Origin: an uncultured Clostridia bacterium
GTDB taxonomy: Bacteria; Bacillota; Clostridia; Oscillospirales; Ruminococcaceae
DNA: 64,000 bases
Direction: 5' to 3'
Assembly: GCA_947589215.1 (NCBI GenBank)
Contig: CANQCL010000003.1
Coordinates: 108,427 to 172,426, forward strand
Shown: positions 16,878 through 25,695 of the stretch, in pieces
Layout: every line of letters begins with the position of its first letter
Position numbering within the stretch: the first letter of the stretch is position 1
The notes under the pieces: generated by a model
Database searches by the model: none
What the model saw: only the letters and a program-made list of their open reading frames with translations
Told to the model about the DNA's origin: nothing
Made by a program: the position numbers and the translations under genes

Positions 16878-16906
16878 TTGACATTTGATGTAATAAGTGA
16901 TAAACT
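16878..16906 (+). promoter_or_regulatory. Promoter of the T-box/thrS transcript
   Basis: TTGACA (16878-16883), 17-bp spacer, TAAACT (16901-16906); transcription would begin near 16913, just before stem I of the T-box. Confidence 0.75.
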
Positions 16907-16912
16907 ATATTT

Positions 16913-17150
16913 GTTAATATAATGAAAGCTATGATAAGGAAGCTGAATTTCAAAAACATATTTTAAAGAGAATTTTGTCAAGGCTGAAAGCAAAATAAAT
17001 GTGTGATTTTCAGATACCGCCTTTGAGCTTCGTTTAATAAACGACGTAAGCCTGCGTTAAAGGTGTAAACGGAGACACAGCTTTGCCTGTGTGAAATTGG
17101 GTGGAACCACGATTTATCGTCCCAAGGGAAATTTATCCTTGGGGCTTTTT
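16913..17150 (+). ncRNA. T-box riboswitch, threonine specifier
   Basis: A complete T-box leader. Stem I features (AAAGAGAATTTT, GGCTGAAAGC) lead to the specifier loop with ACC at 17016-17018 (threonine), then the stem II/III region, and the conserved T-box GGGTGGAACCACG at 17099-17111, whose TGGA pairs with the uncharged tRNA acceptor end. The terminator stem (CCCAAGG 17121-17127 / CCTTGGG 17137-17143) and a T run at 17146-17150 follow. Uncharged tRNA-Thr should favour antitermination and expression of the two downstream genes. Confidence 0.93.
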
Positions 17151-17174
17151 GTTTTCTGAAAAGGAGGACAATGT

Positions 17175-17504
17175 ATGAAACTAAAGAAAAAAGGCGCTTT
17201 TATAACTTTCTTTTTATCTGTAGCCGCTGAGATTGCCGTTATGGTAATGTTCTTGCTCGCTGTAAATCATAAAATGATTATGTATGTAGCTCTGCTTTTG
17301 GCGATTATGCTTTTTGTGTTTGTCTATTGGGCTAATACAGCATTTAAAGAGCTCAGCGTAGATAAAGATGGAAAGAGCATACTGTCAAAGCGAACAAACA
17401 GTATTTTTAATATAGTAAGCGCAGTTTTAAGTATAAGTCTCCTTATCGTTGGAGTTTTAGTATTTGTGGATTATTACTATTATCCCATTTTCAGCAAACG
17501 GTAA
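17175..17504 (+). CDS. Small membrane protein of unknown function under T-box control
   Basis: A 109-aa protein with a basic N-terminus (MKLKKKG) and three predicted membrane helices (residues ~8-30, ~35-53 and ~77-98). AAGGAGGA precedes ATG 17175. I do not recognise the family. It sits between the threonine T-box and thrS, 31 nt upstream of thrS, so it should be induced by threonine starvation. A link to threonine uptake or sensing is possible but is inferred from position only; three helices are few for a transporter. Confidence 0.7.
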   Translation: MKLKKKGAFITFFLSVAAEIAVMVMFLLAVNHKMIMYVALLLAIMLFVFVYWANTAFKELSVDKDGKSILSKRTNSIFNIVSAVLSISLLIVGVLVFVDYYYYPIFSKR

Positions 17505-17535
17505 AATAAGACTAAATTAAGAGAGGAAGATAAAT

Positions 17536-19446
17536 ATGGTAAAACTTACTTTAAAAGATGGAAGCATCAAAGAGGTTGAAAGCGGAATGTCTGCTGCTGA
17601 GATCATAAAGGGCATCGGAATGGGACTTTATAAAGCGGCTTGTTCTGTTAAAGTCAACGGCGAGGTCAAAGACATAAGAACTGTAATTAACAGCGACTGC
17701 GAATTTGAGGTTCTGACATTTGACGACCCCGACGGAAAGAAAACCTTTTGGCACACAGCGTCGCACATTCTTGCTCAGGCGGTTAAACGTCTTTACCCGG
17801 AAACTTTGCTTGCGATAGGACCGGCTATTGACAACGGTTTCTATTATGATTTTGACAGGGAAACTCCGTTTACAACAGAGGAGCTTGAAAAAATAGAAGC
17901 AGAAATGAAAAAAATCGTTAAGGAAGGTCTTGAACTGGAACAGTTTGAACTTCCTCCGGACGAGGCAATAAAGTATTTGGAGGAGAAAGGCGAAATATAT
18001 AAGGTTGAGCTATGTCAGGAGCATTCTGATAAGGGCGAGCCTATTTCTTTCTATAAGCAGGGGGAGTTCACCGACCTTTGCGCAGGACCTCACCTTATGA
18101 CGACCGCACCTGTCAAGGCGTTTAAACTCACATCTTGCACAGGCGCTTATTGGCGGGGCAGTGAAAAGAATAAGATGCTTTCGAGAATATATGCGACAGC
18201 TTTCCCTAAGGCGAGCGAGCTTGAGGAATATCTTGACCGACTTGAGGAGGCTAAAAAGAGAGATCACAGAAAGCTTGGAAAAGAGCTTGGACTTTTCACT
18301 CTTATGGACGAGGGACCGGGATTTCCGTTCTTCCTGCCGAAGGGTATGATTTTAAAGAACACGCTTATTGACTACTGGAGAGAAGTGCATACCAGAGCCG
18401 GATATCAGGAAATTTCTACGCCTATGATGATGAACAGAGCATTGTGGGAGCGTTCAGGTCACTGGGATCACTACAAAGACAATATGTATACAACGGTGAT
18501 AGACGAAACTGACTTTGCAATAAAACCTATGAACTGTCCGGGAGGACTTTTGGTTTATAAAACCCAGCTTCACTCTTATCGTGACCTGCCTTTAAGACTT
18601 GGCGAACTTGGACTTGTTCACCGACACGAGCTTTCGGGTGCTTTGCACGGGCTTATGAGAGTACGCTGCTTTACGCAGGACGACGCTCATATCTTTATGA
18701 CAAAGGAACAGATAAAGGACGAGATAAAGGGCGTAGTTGCACTTATTGACGAGGTTTACAGCCTGTTCGGATTTAAGTATCATGTTGAGCTTTCAACCCG
18801 ACCGGAGGATAGTATGGGAAGCGACGAAGATTGGGAGGTAGCTACCGATTCACTGAAGGACGCACTTGAGGAAATAGGTCTTGACTTTGTTATAAATGAG
18901 GGCGACGGAGCATTTTACGGACCTAAGATAGACTTCCATCTTGAGGACTCACTGGGAAGAACATGGCAGTGCGGAACTATACAGCTTGACTTCCAGCTGC
19001 CTGAGAGGTTTGAGCTTGAATATACAGGTGCCGACGGGGACAAGCACCGTCCTGTAATGATACACAGAGTTGTGTTTGGAAGCATAGAGAGATTTATAGG
19101 AATTCTTATCGAGCATTTTGCGGGAGCGTTTCCGCTGTGGCTTGCTCCTGAGCAGGTTAAGATAATTCCTGTATCGGATAAGCAGCTTGATTATGCAAAG
19201 GATCTGCTTTCTAAGCTAGAGGCTGAACACATAAGAGCGTCGATAGACGACAGAAGTGAGAAGATGGGATATAAGATACGTCAGGCTCAGCTTGAAAAGA
19301 TACCTTATATGCTTGTTGTCGGAGATAAGGAAATGGAGGACGGCACAGTTTCGGTGCGTTCGAGAAAAGACGGCGATGCAGGAAAGATGTCTGTTGACGG
19401 GCTTGTATCAAAGCTTGTTGAGGAGATCAAAACTAAAGCAAGATAG
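17536..19446 (+). CDS. thrS: Threonyl-tRNA synthetase
   Basis: A 636-aa class II synthetase of normal length. In order: TGS domain (residues 1-63), editing/SAD domain with HTASHILAQAV near residue 74 and the distal CAGPH, catalytic core with motif 2 region (MNCPGG, then RLGELGLVHRHELSGALHGLMRVRCFTQDDAH) and motif 3 (HRVVFGSIERFIGILIEH), and the anticodon-binding domain (~residues 540-636). It charges tRNA-Thr with threonine and edits mischarged serine. GAGAGGAAG precedes ATG 17536. Regulated by the upstream T-box, with a terminator at 19454. Confidence 0.98.
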   Translation: MVKLTLKDGSIKEVESGMSAAEIIKGIGMGLYKAACSVKVNGEVKDIRTVINSDCEFEVLTFDDPDGKKTFWHTASHILAQAVKRLYPETLLAIGPAIDNGFYYDFDRETPFTTEELEKIEAEMKKIVKEGLELEQFELPPDEAIKYLEEKGEIYKVELCQEHSDKGEPISFYKQGEFTDLCAGPHLMTTAPVKAFKLTSCTGAYWRGSEKNKMLSRIYATAFPKASELEEYLDRLEEAKKRDHRKLGKELGLFTLMDEGPGFPFFLPKGMILKNTLIDYWREVHTRAGYQEISTPMMMNRALWERSGHWDHYKDNMYTTVIDETDFAIKPMNCPGGLLVYKTQLHSYRDLPLRLGELGLVHRHELSGALHGLMRVRCFTQDDAHIFMTKEQIKDEIKGVVALIDEVYSLFGFKYHVELSTRPEDSMGSDEDWEVATDSLKDALEEIGLDFVINEGDGAFYGPKIDFHLEDSLGRTWQCGTIQLDFQLPERFELEYTGADGDKHRPVMIHRVVFGSIERFIGILIEHFAGAFPLWLAPEQVKIIPVSDKQLDYAKDLLSKLEAEHIRASIDDRSEKMGYKIRQAQLEKIPYMLVVGDKEMEDGTVSVRSRKDGDAGKMSVDGLVSKLVEEIKTKAR

Positions 19447-19453
19447 AATTATA

Positions 19454-19487
19454 AAAGGGCAGTCTTAAACAGATAGCCCTTTCTTTT
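19454..19487 (+). terminator. Terminator after thrS
   Basis: AAAGGGC (19454-19460) pairs with GCCCTTT (19476-19482), followed by CTTTTA. Confidence 0.75.
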
Positions 19488-19635
19488 ATGTTCGATTATT
19501 AAATTTGCTTGCAGAAAGAACTCAAAACAAGCTGAATTTTGTACGATAGATGATTTGAAACACTTAATAAATTGTGAATAAAGTTGATTTTCTTTGTATG
19601 TGTAAGCTTAGTTTATAAAATTTTTATTAAATCAA

Positions 19636-19648
19636 GTGCATTTTGCAC
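19636..19648. promoter_or_regulatory. Palindromic operator candidate, upstream copy
   Basis: GTGCA-TTT-TGCAC, a 5-bp-arm palindrome about 90 bp upstream of the -35. The same arms recur at 19892. Confidence 0.45.
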
Positions 19649-19734
19649 AAATAATTTATTGCAAATTTGTGAGAAGTAAACAGTTTGCGTCAAATTGCAC
19701 AAGAAAAAGTGTTTATTTATCATTGCTAAAAACC

Positions 19735-19763
19735 TTGACAAACAGTAGTAATATTGCTATAAT
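19735..19763 (+). promoter_or_regulatory. Promoter of the ABC/DUF5696 locus
   Basis: TTGACA (19735-19740), 17-bp spacer, TATAAT (19758-19763). Both boxes match consensus. Confidence 0.85.
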
Positions 19764-19891
19764 TATTACAATAAATTTATCTCTATTTTGAGCAAAATCA
19801 CAATAACATATCGCTGAAAATGTGTTATTGTAGTTTGTTTAGGTTATATTTTCTAAAATTTGGTATGAAATTTGTCCTAAACAAATAATAT

Positions 19892-19904
19892 GTGCAAAAT
19901 GCAC
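19892..19904. promoter_or_regulatory. Palindromic operator candidate, downstream copy
   Basis: GTGCA-AAA-TGCAC lies in the untranslated leader. Together with 19636 it could form a repression loop; the binding protein is unknown. Confidence 0.45.
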
Positions 19905-19941
19905 AAAACATCAATATAAAACACCAAGCCGGAGAGAAGCT

Positions 19942-20619
19942 ATGAGCATTATTCTTAATACAAAAGACGTTTGCCGTTATTTTAAGACGGGAAATGATAT
20001 TGTTGTAAATGCTTTAAATAATGTAAGCGTTGATATTGAAAAGGGTAAGCTCACAGTCTTGAGAGGACCTTCCGGCAGCGGAAAGACAACGCTTATTAAT
20101 ATTTTGGGCGCACTTGATTATCCTTCCAGCGGCGAGGTGTGGTTCGGCGGTGAGGATATCACAAAGCTATCTGAAAAGAAGCGTGACTGCCTAAGACGGT
20201 ATGATATGGCGTTTGTATTTCAGTCGATTGCCCTTATGTCGGCTATGACGGCTTATGAGAATGTCGAGTTTGGTTTAAGGCTTGCAAAAGTGCCTTATTC
20301 TGAACGTGACAGGCGCACTCGTGAGGTAATGAGAAACGTCGGTTTAGAGAAGCGTATGTTTCACCGACCGGGTGAAATGTCTGGAGGGGAACAGCAGAGA
20401 ACGGCTATCGCAAGGGCTATTGCCCATAAGCCGAAAATCGTTTTTGCCGATGAGCCTACCGCAGAGCTTGATTCTACTACTTCTCTGCACATTGTTAAGC
20501 TTTTTAAAGAGCTGGTCGAAAAAGAGGGTATGACCATTGTTATGACCACTCACGACCCGAGTATGATGGAGGTCGCAGACAGGGTTTATACATTAGAGGA
20601 CGGTGAGATTGTTGATTGA
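19942..20619 (+). CDS. ABC transporter ATPase, LolD/MacB/FtsE-like
   Basis: A 225-aa soluble ATPase: Walker A GPSGSGKTT near residue 40, Q-loop FVFQSIALMSAMT, signature MSGGEQQRTAIARA, Walker B IVFADEPTAELD and H-loop TTHD. Sequence pattern and length fit the LolD/MacB/FtsE group, which normally works with FtsX-like permeases. None is encoded here; the downstream permeases are MalF/MalG-type. GGAGAG precedes ATG 19942. The gene overlaps the second ATPase by 17 nt. It could energise the locus permeases, act on a permease elsewhere, or regulate. Confidence 0.88.
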   Translation: MSIILNTKDVCRYFKTGNDIVVNALNNVSVDIEKGKLTVLRGPSGSGKTTLINILGALDYPSSGEVWFGGEDITKLSEKKRDCLRRYDMAFVFQSIALMSAMTAYENVEFGLRLAKVPYSERDRRTREVMRNVGLEKRMFHRPGEMSGGEQQRTAIARAIAHKPKIVFADEPTAELDSTTSLHIVKLFKELVEKEGMTIVMTTHDPSMMEVADRVYTLEDGEIVD

Positions 20620-21649
20620 TGATTTCGCTCTGAACGGCATACAAGATGCCGGCAGAGTTACGCAAACTCAAATGACAGTCGGAAATCGTGCAGATTTGTC
20701 GGACAATAATTTGCCCTACGATGAAACAGTACCGTCTGAAAATGATAAATATATGATAAGATGTGAAAATCTAGTTAAAATCTATAAGACGTCAGAGGTC
20801 GAAGTCGTTGCCCTTCAAGGGCTTGATTTAGATGTCGAAAGAGGCGAGCTTGTAGGAATTGTCGGAAATTCGGGAAGCGGAAAGTCAACACTTTTGAATA
20901 TGCTGGGCGGTCTTGATAAGCCGTCGGCAGGAAAGCTTATCGTTGACGGGAAAAATCTTCTCAAGTTTTCGGATAAGGACTATATGGATTACAAGCGTAA
21001 TACTGTGGGCTTTGTCTGGCAGAACAATGCGAGAAACCTCATACCGTATCTTACGGCGGTTCAGAATGTTGAAATGCCTATGCTGTTGAAAGGCTCTAAA
21101 AAGAGGCGGGAAAAAGCGCTGGAGCTTTTAGACAAGGTAGGGCTTTCACACAGGGTAAATTCAAAGCTTGATCAGCTTTCGGGTGGCGAACAGCAGAGGG
21201 TTGCGATAGCAATCGCTCTTGCTAACGATCCTAAGCTGATTTTAGCAGATGAGCCTACGGGTGCGGTTGATACAAAGACGTCGGAAATGATTTTGGATAT
21301 CTTTAAAAGCTTAAATAAAGAAGAAGGCATTACAATAGTCATTGTAACGCACGATCTAAAGCTTGCAAATCATATAGACCGTGTAGTCGCAATAAGAGAC
21401 GGAAGAACAAGCTCGGAAATTATACGGAAAAAGTCAATGGCGGAAGAGCTTGGAGAGATTGGAGATATTGTCAATGCAGACGAAAGCGGCGAGGATCTAC
21501 GTGAGGAGCTTATTGTTCTTGACAGAAGCGGAAGGCTTCAGATACCGAAAGACTATATCAAATCTCTTGGAATAAAGGGCGGAGATAAGGTAAAGGTAGA
21601 GCTTGATGAAAATACGGGTAAAATTGAAATTTTCAAGTCAGGCGTTTAA
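20603..21649 (+). CDS. ABC ATPase with C-terminal SpoVT/AbrB-like domain
   Basis: 348 aa from GTG 20603 (GAGGACGGT upstream, overlapping the previous gene); the start is uncertain because the first ~47 residues look poorly ordered. The ATPase core covers ~residues 50-275: Walker A GNSGSGKST, signature LSGGEQQRVAIAIA, Walker B LILADEPTGAVD, H-loop VTHD. After a linker, ~residues 298-348 read EELIVLDRSGRLQIPKDYIK and then GIKGGDKVKVEL, the swapped-hairpin AbrB pattern (GRxxIPxxxxxxLGIxxGD). AbrB domains bind DNA or dimerise; on an ABC ATPase they suggest either an altered dimer interface or direct transcriptional coupling. Confidence 0.82.
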   Translation: MRLLIDDFALNGIQDAGRVTQTQMTVGNRADLSDNNLPYDETVPSENDKYMIRCENLVKIYKTSEVEVVALQGLDLDVERGELVGIVGNSGSGKSTLLNMLGGLDKPSAGKLIVDGKNLLKFSDKDYMDYKRNTVGFVWQNNARNLIPYLTAVQNVEMPMLLKGSKKRREKALELLDKVGLSHRVNSKLDQLSGGEQQRVAIAIALANDPKLILADEPTGAVDTKTSEMILDIFKSLNKEEGITIVIVTHDLKLANHIDRVVAIRDGRTSSEIIRKKSMAEELGEIGDIVNADESGEDLREELIVLDRSGRLQIPKDYIKSLGIKGGDKVKVELDENTGKIEIFKSGV

Positions 21650-21748
21650 GATTTGTCAACCTAACGGTGAATATATCAGAGGTTTTAAATAAGTCGTAGC
21701 TTGGTTTAAACCTTAAAGCAGAATTTATTTTAGAAAGGTGGATTTATA

Positions 21749-24709
21749 GTGAGAAAAAAATTGTTCAAGCGTACACTTTCTTATGTATTGGCGCTTGCTA
21801 TGATAGCAGCAACAATACCTGCTGTTATGGCAGACGACACAGAAAAAGCCGGTGCCGATACCAGTGCGCAGACAACATCTAATGAAGATATTGAAATTAT
21901 ATCGCAGTCTTCAGGAGATACTATTTCTTACACTGAGTACCGAGAAAAATATGCTGAGGCAGAAAGACCTGCTGTTTCAGATAATGAGGGGTACATCTAC
22001 GGAGGAAATCAAACAAAGTTCAAAGCCGGTGACGGCGCGCAGGTTTCAAAGAAAACAGTTGACGGAAAGGAAGCTCTTGATTGGGCTAATCAAGAGGGTA
22101 AAATATCTTTTCCTGTCAATGTTTCAAAAACCGGCGTTTTTAACATAAAGATTTCTTATGAAATTCCTGCTGGAGGCGCAACAGGAGTTGAGCTTAATTT
22201 AAAAATAGACGGCAAAACGCCTTATGATACAGCTTCGAGAATCACGCTTGATAAGAGATGGGTAAACGAAACTGAGATAAAGCAGGACTATCACGGAAAT
22301 GATATAAGACCGGGACAGGTTGAGCAGGTATGCTGGCAGGAAAAATATTTTGCCGATATTGACGGACTTTATGACGATCCGCTTTGGTTCTATCTTGAAA
22401 AGGGTAAGCACACTATTTCATTTGAATCGACCAAAGCTATGATTGCTATTGAAAGCATAAAGCTTTATCAGCAGGCTGAACCGGACGCTTATAATGCTCC
22501 GTCGGAGTCAGAGCTTTCTCAAAATAAAGACGCTGATATTATTGTTCTTGAGGGAGAAGAAGCGGCATATAAAACTGACAGAGTTCTTTATCCGACAAGC
22601 GATAAGGATTCTTATCTGACATCGCCTTCAGACCCGAACAAAACAAAGTACAATACAATAGGTTCTGCAAACTGGACGCAAGCTACGCAGGCAATTACAT
22701 GGAAGTTAAATGTTAAGACCTCAGGTTATTATAAAATAGGAGTAAGGGCAAGACAAAACCAAATGAGAGGTTTCTATTCAAACAGGAGATTTCTCATTGA
22801 CGGAGTTGTTCCGAACAAGGAGTCGGATCAAGTTAAATTCTACTATAATACAGAGTGGGATGTAACAACTCCAAAGGACGCTGACGGTAATGTTATTTAC
22901 TATTACCTCGAAGCCGGAGAGCACGAGCTTACTATGGAGGCTGTTCCGGGTGAGATAGGCGAGGTTATGTCAGACCTTGACGATGTAGTTTATGCAACTA
23001 CAAGCTATTACAGAAGAGTAAGACAAATAACAGGACCTGATCCTGACGAATACAACAACTATATGATAGATGTTGCTATACCGTCTATCGTTCCTGATTT
23101 TAAAGAGCTGGCACAGACTTTAAGAGACAAAAAGGCTTACATAGAAGGCTTGACCGGTACTTCCGGAACAGAAGCCGTAACGCTTGAGAAAATGGCTTTA
23201 GTCCTCGACCAGTGTATTGAAAGACCTGACGATATTCCGTCGCTTCTTTCACAGATAAAGGACAATATCACTTCTGTTTCATCTTGGGTAAGAGAATACA
23301 GAGGTCAGCCTCTTGAGGTGGATTTGATCGAGGTAGCTCCGGCAAGCAAGGAATTTACATCGGTAAAGAAAACCTTCTTCGGCGGACTTAAGTTCGGATT
23401 TGACTCATTTGTAGGTTCGTTCTTCTCAGATTACAATTCGCTTTCAGCAGAGAGCGAAGACAATATTACCGTTTGGGTATCGCTGGGACGTGACCAGGCT
23501 CAAGTCGTAAACCAAATGGTTGACAGCGATTTCAATCCAAACTCGGATACAAAGGTTTCTATAAACCTTGTACAGGGAGGAGTTGTTGAGGCAACCCTTG
23601 CAGGAAAGGGTCCTGACGCGGTACTCTTCCTCGGAGGAGACTTCCCTATTCAGCTTGCCGCAAGAGACGTTTTGACAGACCTTACGACCTTTGACGATTA
23701 TGACGAGGTTATGTCACGTTTCCAGGCGGACGCAGCTACACTATATAAATATAATAAGGGTGTTTACGGGATCCCAGTAAGCCAGTTAGTACCTATGATG
23801 TTCTATCGTACTGATATTTTGGCTGAGCAGGGAATTAACCCTGAACGTGATTTGCAGACATGGGATCAGTTGATTTCGATACTTCCGCAGCTTCAGAGAA
23901 ACTATATGGAGGTTGGATTGATACTTCCTATCGCACAGAACTTAGGTAACGGTATTACGACCGTTTCTACGACTACCGAGTGCGGAAGCACATTCGCATC
24001 GCTGATTTTGCAGCAGGGCTTGAATTATTATAATGAAGAGCAAACTAAAACTACGTTTGACACTCAAGAAGCCGTTTCTGCGTTTGAGAAGTGGACTAAG
24101 TTCTATACAACATACAGCTTCGACCAGACATATGACGCATTCTCAAGATTTAGGACGGGAGATATGCCAATTCTTATAAAGGAATATAACTTCTTCAATC
24201 AGCTGTCTGTTGCGGCTCCTGAAATAAGAGGTTGCTGGGACTTTAAGCAGATTCCGGGAACAATACAAGAGGACGGCTCTATAAGCCACGCTTCAAACTC
24301 TTCTGGAACCTGCGGAGTTATATTTAAGAAGTGTAAGAATCAAGAGGCTGCATGGAACTTCTTAAAGTGGTTTACTTCTACTGAATCGCAGATAGAGTAT
24401 GCAAATGACATAGAGGCTATAATGGGTACGATGGGTAGATTTGATACCGCTAACCTTCAGGCTTTAGACGGTGAGTCATGGTCTACAACTGAGGTTTCAA
24501 AGATAAAGTCTCAATTTGCAGAGCAGGTCGAGATTCCGGTTATTCCGGCGTCTTATGCAGTTACAAGAAACGTTATGAACGCATTCAGAGAAACTGTAAA
24601 CAACGCATCTAACCCAAGAGATACGTTAATGTGGTACAACAAGGATATTAACGCCGAGATCACTCGTAAGCTTGAAGACCTTAGTATGTACAAGTATGAT
24701 GATAAATAG
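21749..24709 (+). CDS. Secreted solute-binding protein with N-terminal carbohydrate-binding-like modules
   Basis: 986 aa from GTG 21749, after GAAAGGTGG. The signal peptide (LALAMIAATIPAVMA) has no lipobox cysteine, unusual for a Gram-positive binding protein. Residues ~65-245 and ~265-430 look like two CBM6/35-type beta-sandwich modules (WFYLEKGKHTISFES and YYYLEAGEHELTMEA are equivalent closing strands). A helical spacer follows. From ~residue 565 comes an extracellular solute-binding domain of the CUT1 type (ITVWVSLGRDQAQVVNQMV, GKGPDAVLFLGGDFPIQLAA, GIPVSQLVPMMFYRTDIL). It probably captures an oligosaccharide for the permeases downstream. How it stays at the cell surface is unclear. Confidence 0.82.
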   Translation: MRKKLFKRTLSYVLALAMIAATIPAVMADDTEKAGADTSAQTTSNEDIEIISQSSGDTISYTEYREKYAEAERPAVSDNEGYIYGGNQTKFKAGDGAQVSKKTVDGKEALDWANQEGKISFPVNVSKTGVFNIKISYEIPAGGATGVELNLKIDGKTPYDTASRITLDKRWVNETEIKQDYHGNDIRPGQVEQVCWQEKYFADIDGLYDDPLWFYLEKGKHTISFESTKAMIAIESIKLYQQAEPDAYNAPSESELSQNKDADIIVLEGEEAAYKTDRVLYPTSDKDSYLTSPSDPNKTKYNTIGSANWTQATQAITWKLNVKTSGYYKIGVRARQNQMRGFYSNRRFLIDGVVPNKESDQVKFYYNTEWDVTTPKDADGNVIYYYLEAGEHELTMEAVPGEIGEVMSDLDDVVYATTSYYRRVRQITGPDPDEYNNYMIDVAIPSIVPDFKELAQTLRDKKAYIEGLTGTSGTEAVTLEKMALVLDQCIERPDDIPSLLSQIKDNITSVSSWVREYRGQPLEVDLIEVAPASKEFTSVKKTFFGGLKFGFDSFVGSFFSDYNSLSAESEDNITVWVSLGRDQAQVVNQMVDSDFNPNSDTKVSINLVQGGVVEATLAGKGPDAVLFLGGDFPIQLAARDVLTDLTTFDDYDEVMSRFQADAATLYKYNKGVYGIPVSQLVPMMFYRTDILAEQGINPERDLQTWDQLISILPQLQRNYMEVGLILPIAQNLGNGITTVSTTTECGSTFASLILQQGLNYYNEEQTKTTFDTQEAVSAFEKWTKFYTTYSFDQTYDAFSRFRTGDMPILIKEYNFFNQLSVAAPEIRGCWDFKQIPGTIQEDGSISHASNSSGTCGVIFKKCKNQEAAWNFLKWFTSTESQIEYANDIEAIMGTMGRFDTANLQALDGESWSTTEVSKIKSQFAEQVEIPVIPASYAVTRNVMNAFRETVNNASNPRDTLMWYNKDINAEITRKLEDLSMYKYDDK

Positions 24710-24725
24710 GAGGGAGTAATAGGTA

Positions 24726-25679
24726 ATGGCAAAATCAAACGCAGCTGTTGCAGAAAAGCCTGTTTTAATGAGAGATAGGGGCAAATTCAGGAACACTCTG
24801 CATCAGATGAGAGTAAATATCGGTTGCTATGGAATGCTTGCTCCTTTTATGATATTGTTTACAATATTTATGATAATCCCTGTTATAATGTCGCTTCCTA
24901 TGGGATTTACAAACTTTAATATGGTGCAGTTTCCAAAGTTTATCGGATTATCAAACTTCTACACCCTGTTCTTGAATGACGATATATTCTTGACAGCGGT
25001 AAAGAATACGTTGGTATTTGCAATTTTCACGGGTCCTTTCAGCTATGTTCTCAGCTTTTTCTTAGCATGGCTCATAAATGAAATGCACCCTGCACTGAAA
25101 ACAATATTTACGTTCGTATTCTACGCTCCTTCAATGACGCCTTCGGTTTATGTAATTTGGCAGTTGTTGTTCTCGGGAGATACATATGGATATTTTAACT
25201 CGGTTTTACTGGACTTAGGCTTTATTAACGCGCCCGTTCAGTGGCTGACGGATACAGCTTATATGTTCGGAGTTGTTATCGTGGTTCAGTTATGGATCTC
25301 AATGGGTGCCGGTTTCTTGGCACTCCGTGCAGGTTTCCAGAATATTGACAAGTCGATGTATGAAGCCGGAGCAATTGAAGGAATTAAAAACAGATGGCAG
25401 GAGCTTTTCACCATCACTATTCCTTCAATGGGACCTCAGCTGTTATTCGCAGCTGTACTTCAAATTTCGGCAGCGTTCACAGTCGGAGTTGTAGGACAAT
25501 CGCTTATCGGTTTGCCTTCTACCGACTACAAGGTTCACACTATTATGAACCACGCTACCGACTACGGTACGATACGTTACGAGATGGGATATGCTTCGGC
25601 AATATGTTTCGTTTTGTTTGCGGCGATGCTGCTGGTAAATAAGTTTATCAACTGGCTGCTCGCTAAGTACTTAGATTAG
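24726..25679 (+). CDS. Sugar ABC importer permease, MalF type (pair 1)
   Basis: A 317-aa inner-membrane permease with six predicted helices after a ~30-residue charged cytoplasmic N-terminus. The coupling loop (SMYEAGAIEGIKNRWQELF, then ITIPSMGP) matches the EAA-x3-G motif of MalF-type proteins, which contacts the ATPase. AGGAGGG precedes ATG 24726; 16 nt separate it from both neighbours. It forms a heterodimer with the following gene product by family rule. No MalK-type ATPase lies in the locus. Confidence 0.93.
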   Translation: MAKSNAAVAEKPVLMRDRGKFRNTLHQMRVNIGCYGMLAPFMILFTIFMIIPVIMSLPMGFTNFNMVQFPKFIGLSNFYTLFLNDDIFLTAVKNTLVFAIFTGPFSYVLSFFLAWLINEMHPALKTIFTFVFYAPSMTPSVYVIWQLLFSGDTYGYFNSVLLDLGFINAPVQWLTDTAYMFGVVIVVQLWISMGAGFLALRAGFQNIDKSMYEAGAIEGIKNRWQELFTITIPSMGPQLLFAAVLQISAAFTVGVVGQSLIGLPSTDYKVHTIMNHATDYGTIRYEMGYASAICFVLFAAMLLVNKFINWLLAKYLD

Positions 25680-25695
25680 GGGAGGTGAATACGAT

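Larger units (their letters stand above)
19488..19941. other. 454-bp regulatory region upstream of the ABC/DUF5696 locus
   Basis: No gene is present. It contains a consensus promoter (19735-19763), two 13-bp palindromes GTGCA-N3-TGCAC at 19636-19648 and 19892-19904, and an inverted repeat ACAATAACA (19800-19808) / TGTTATTGT (19823-19831) in the leader. The second palindrome lies about 37 bp before the first gene. Confidence 0.65.
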
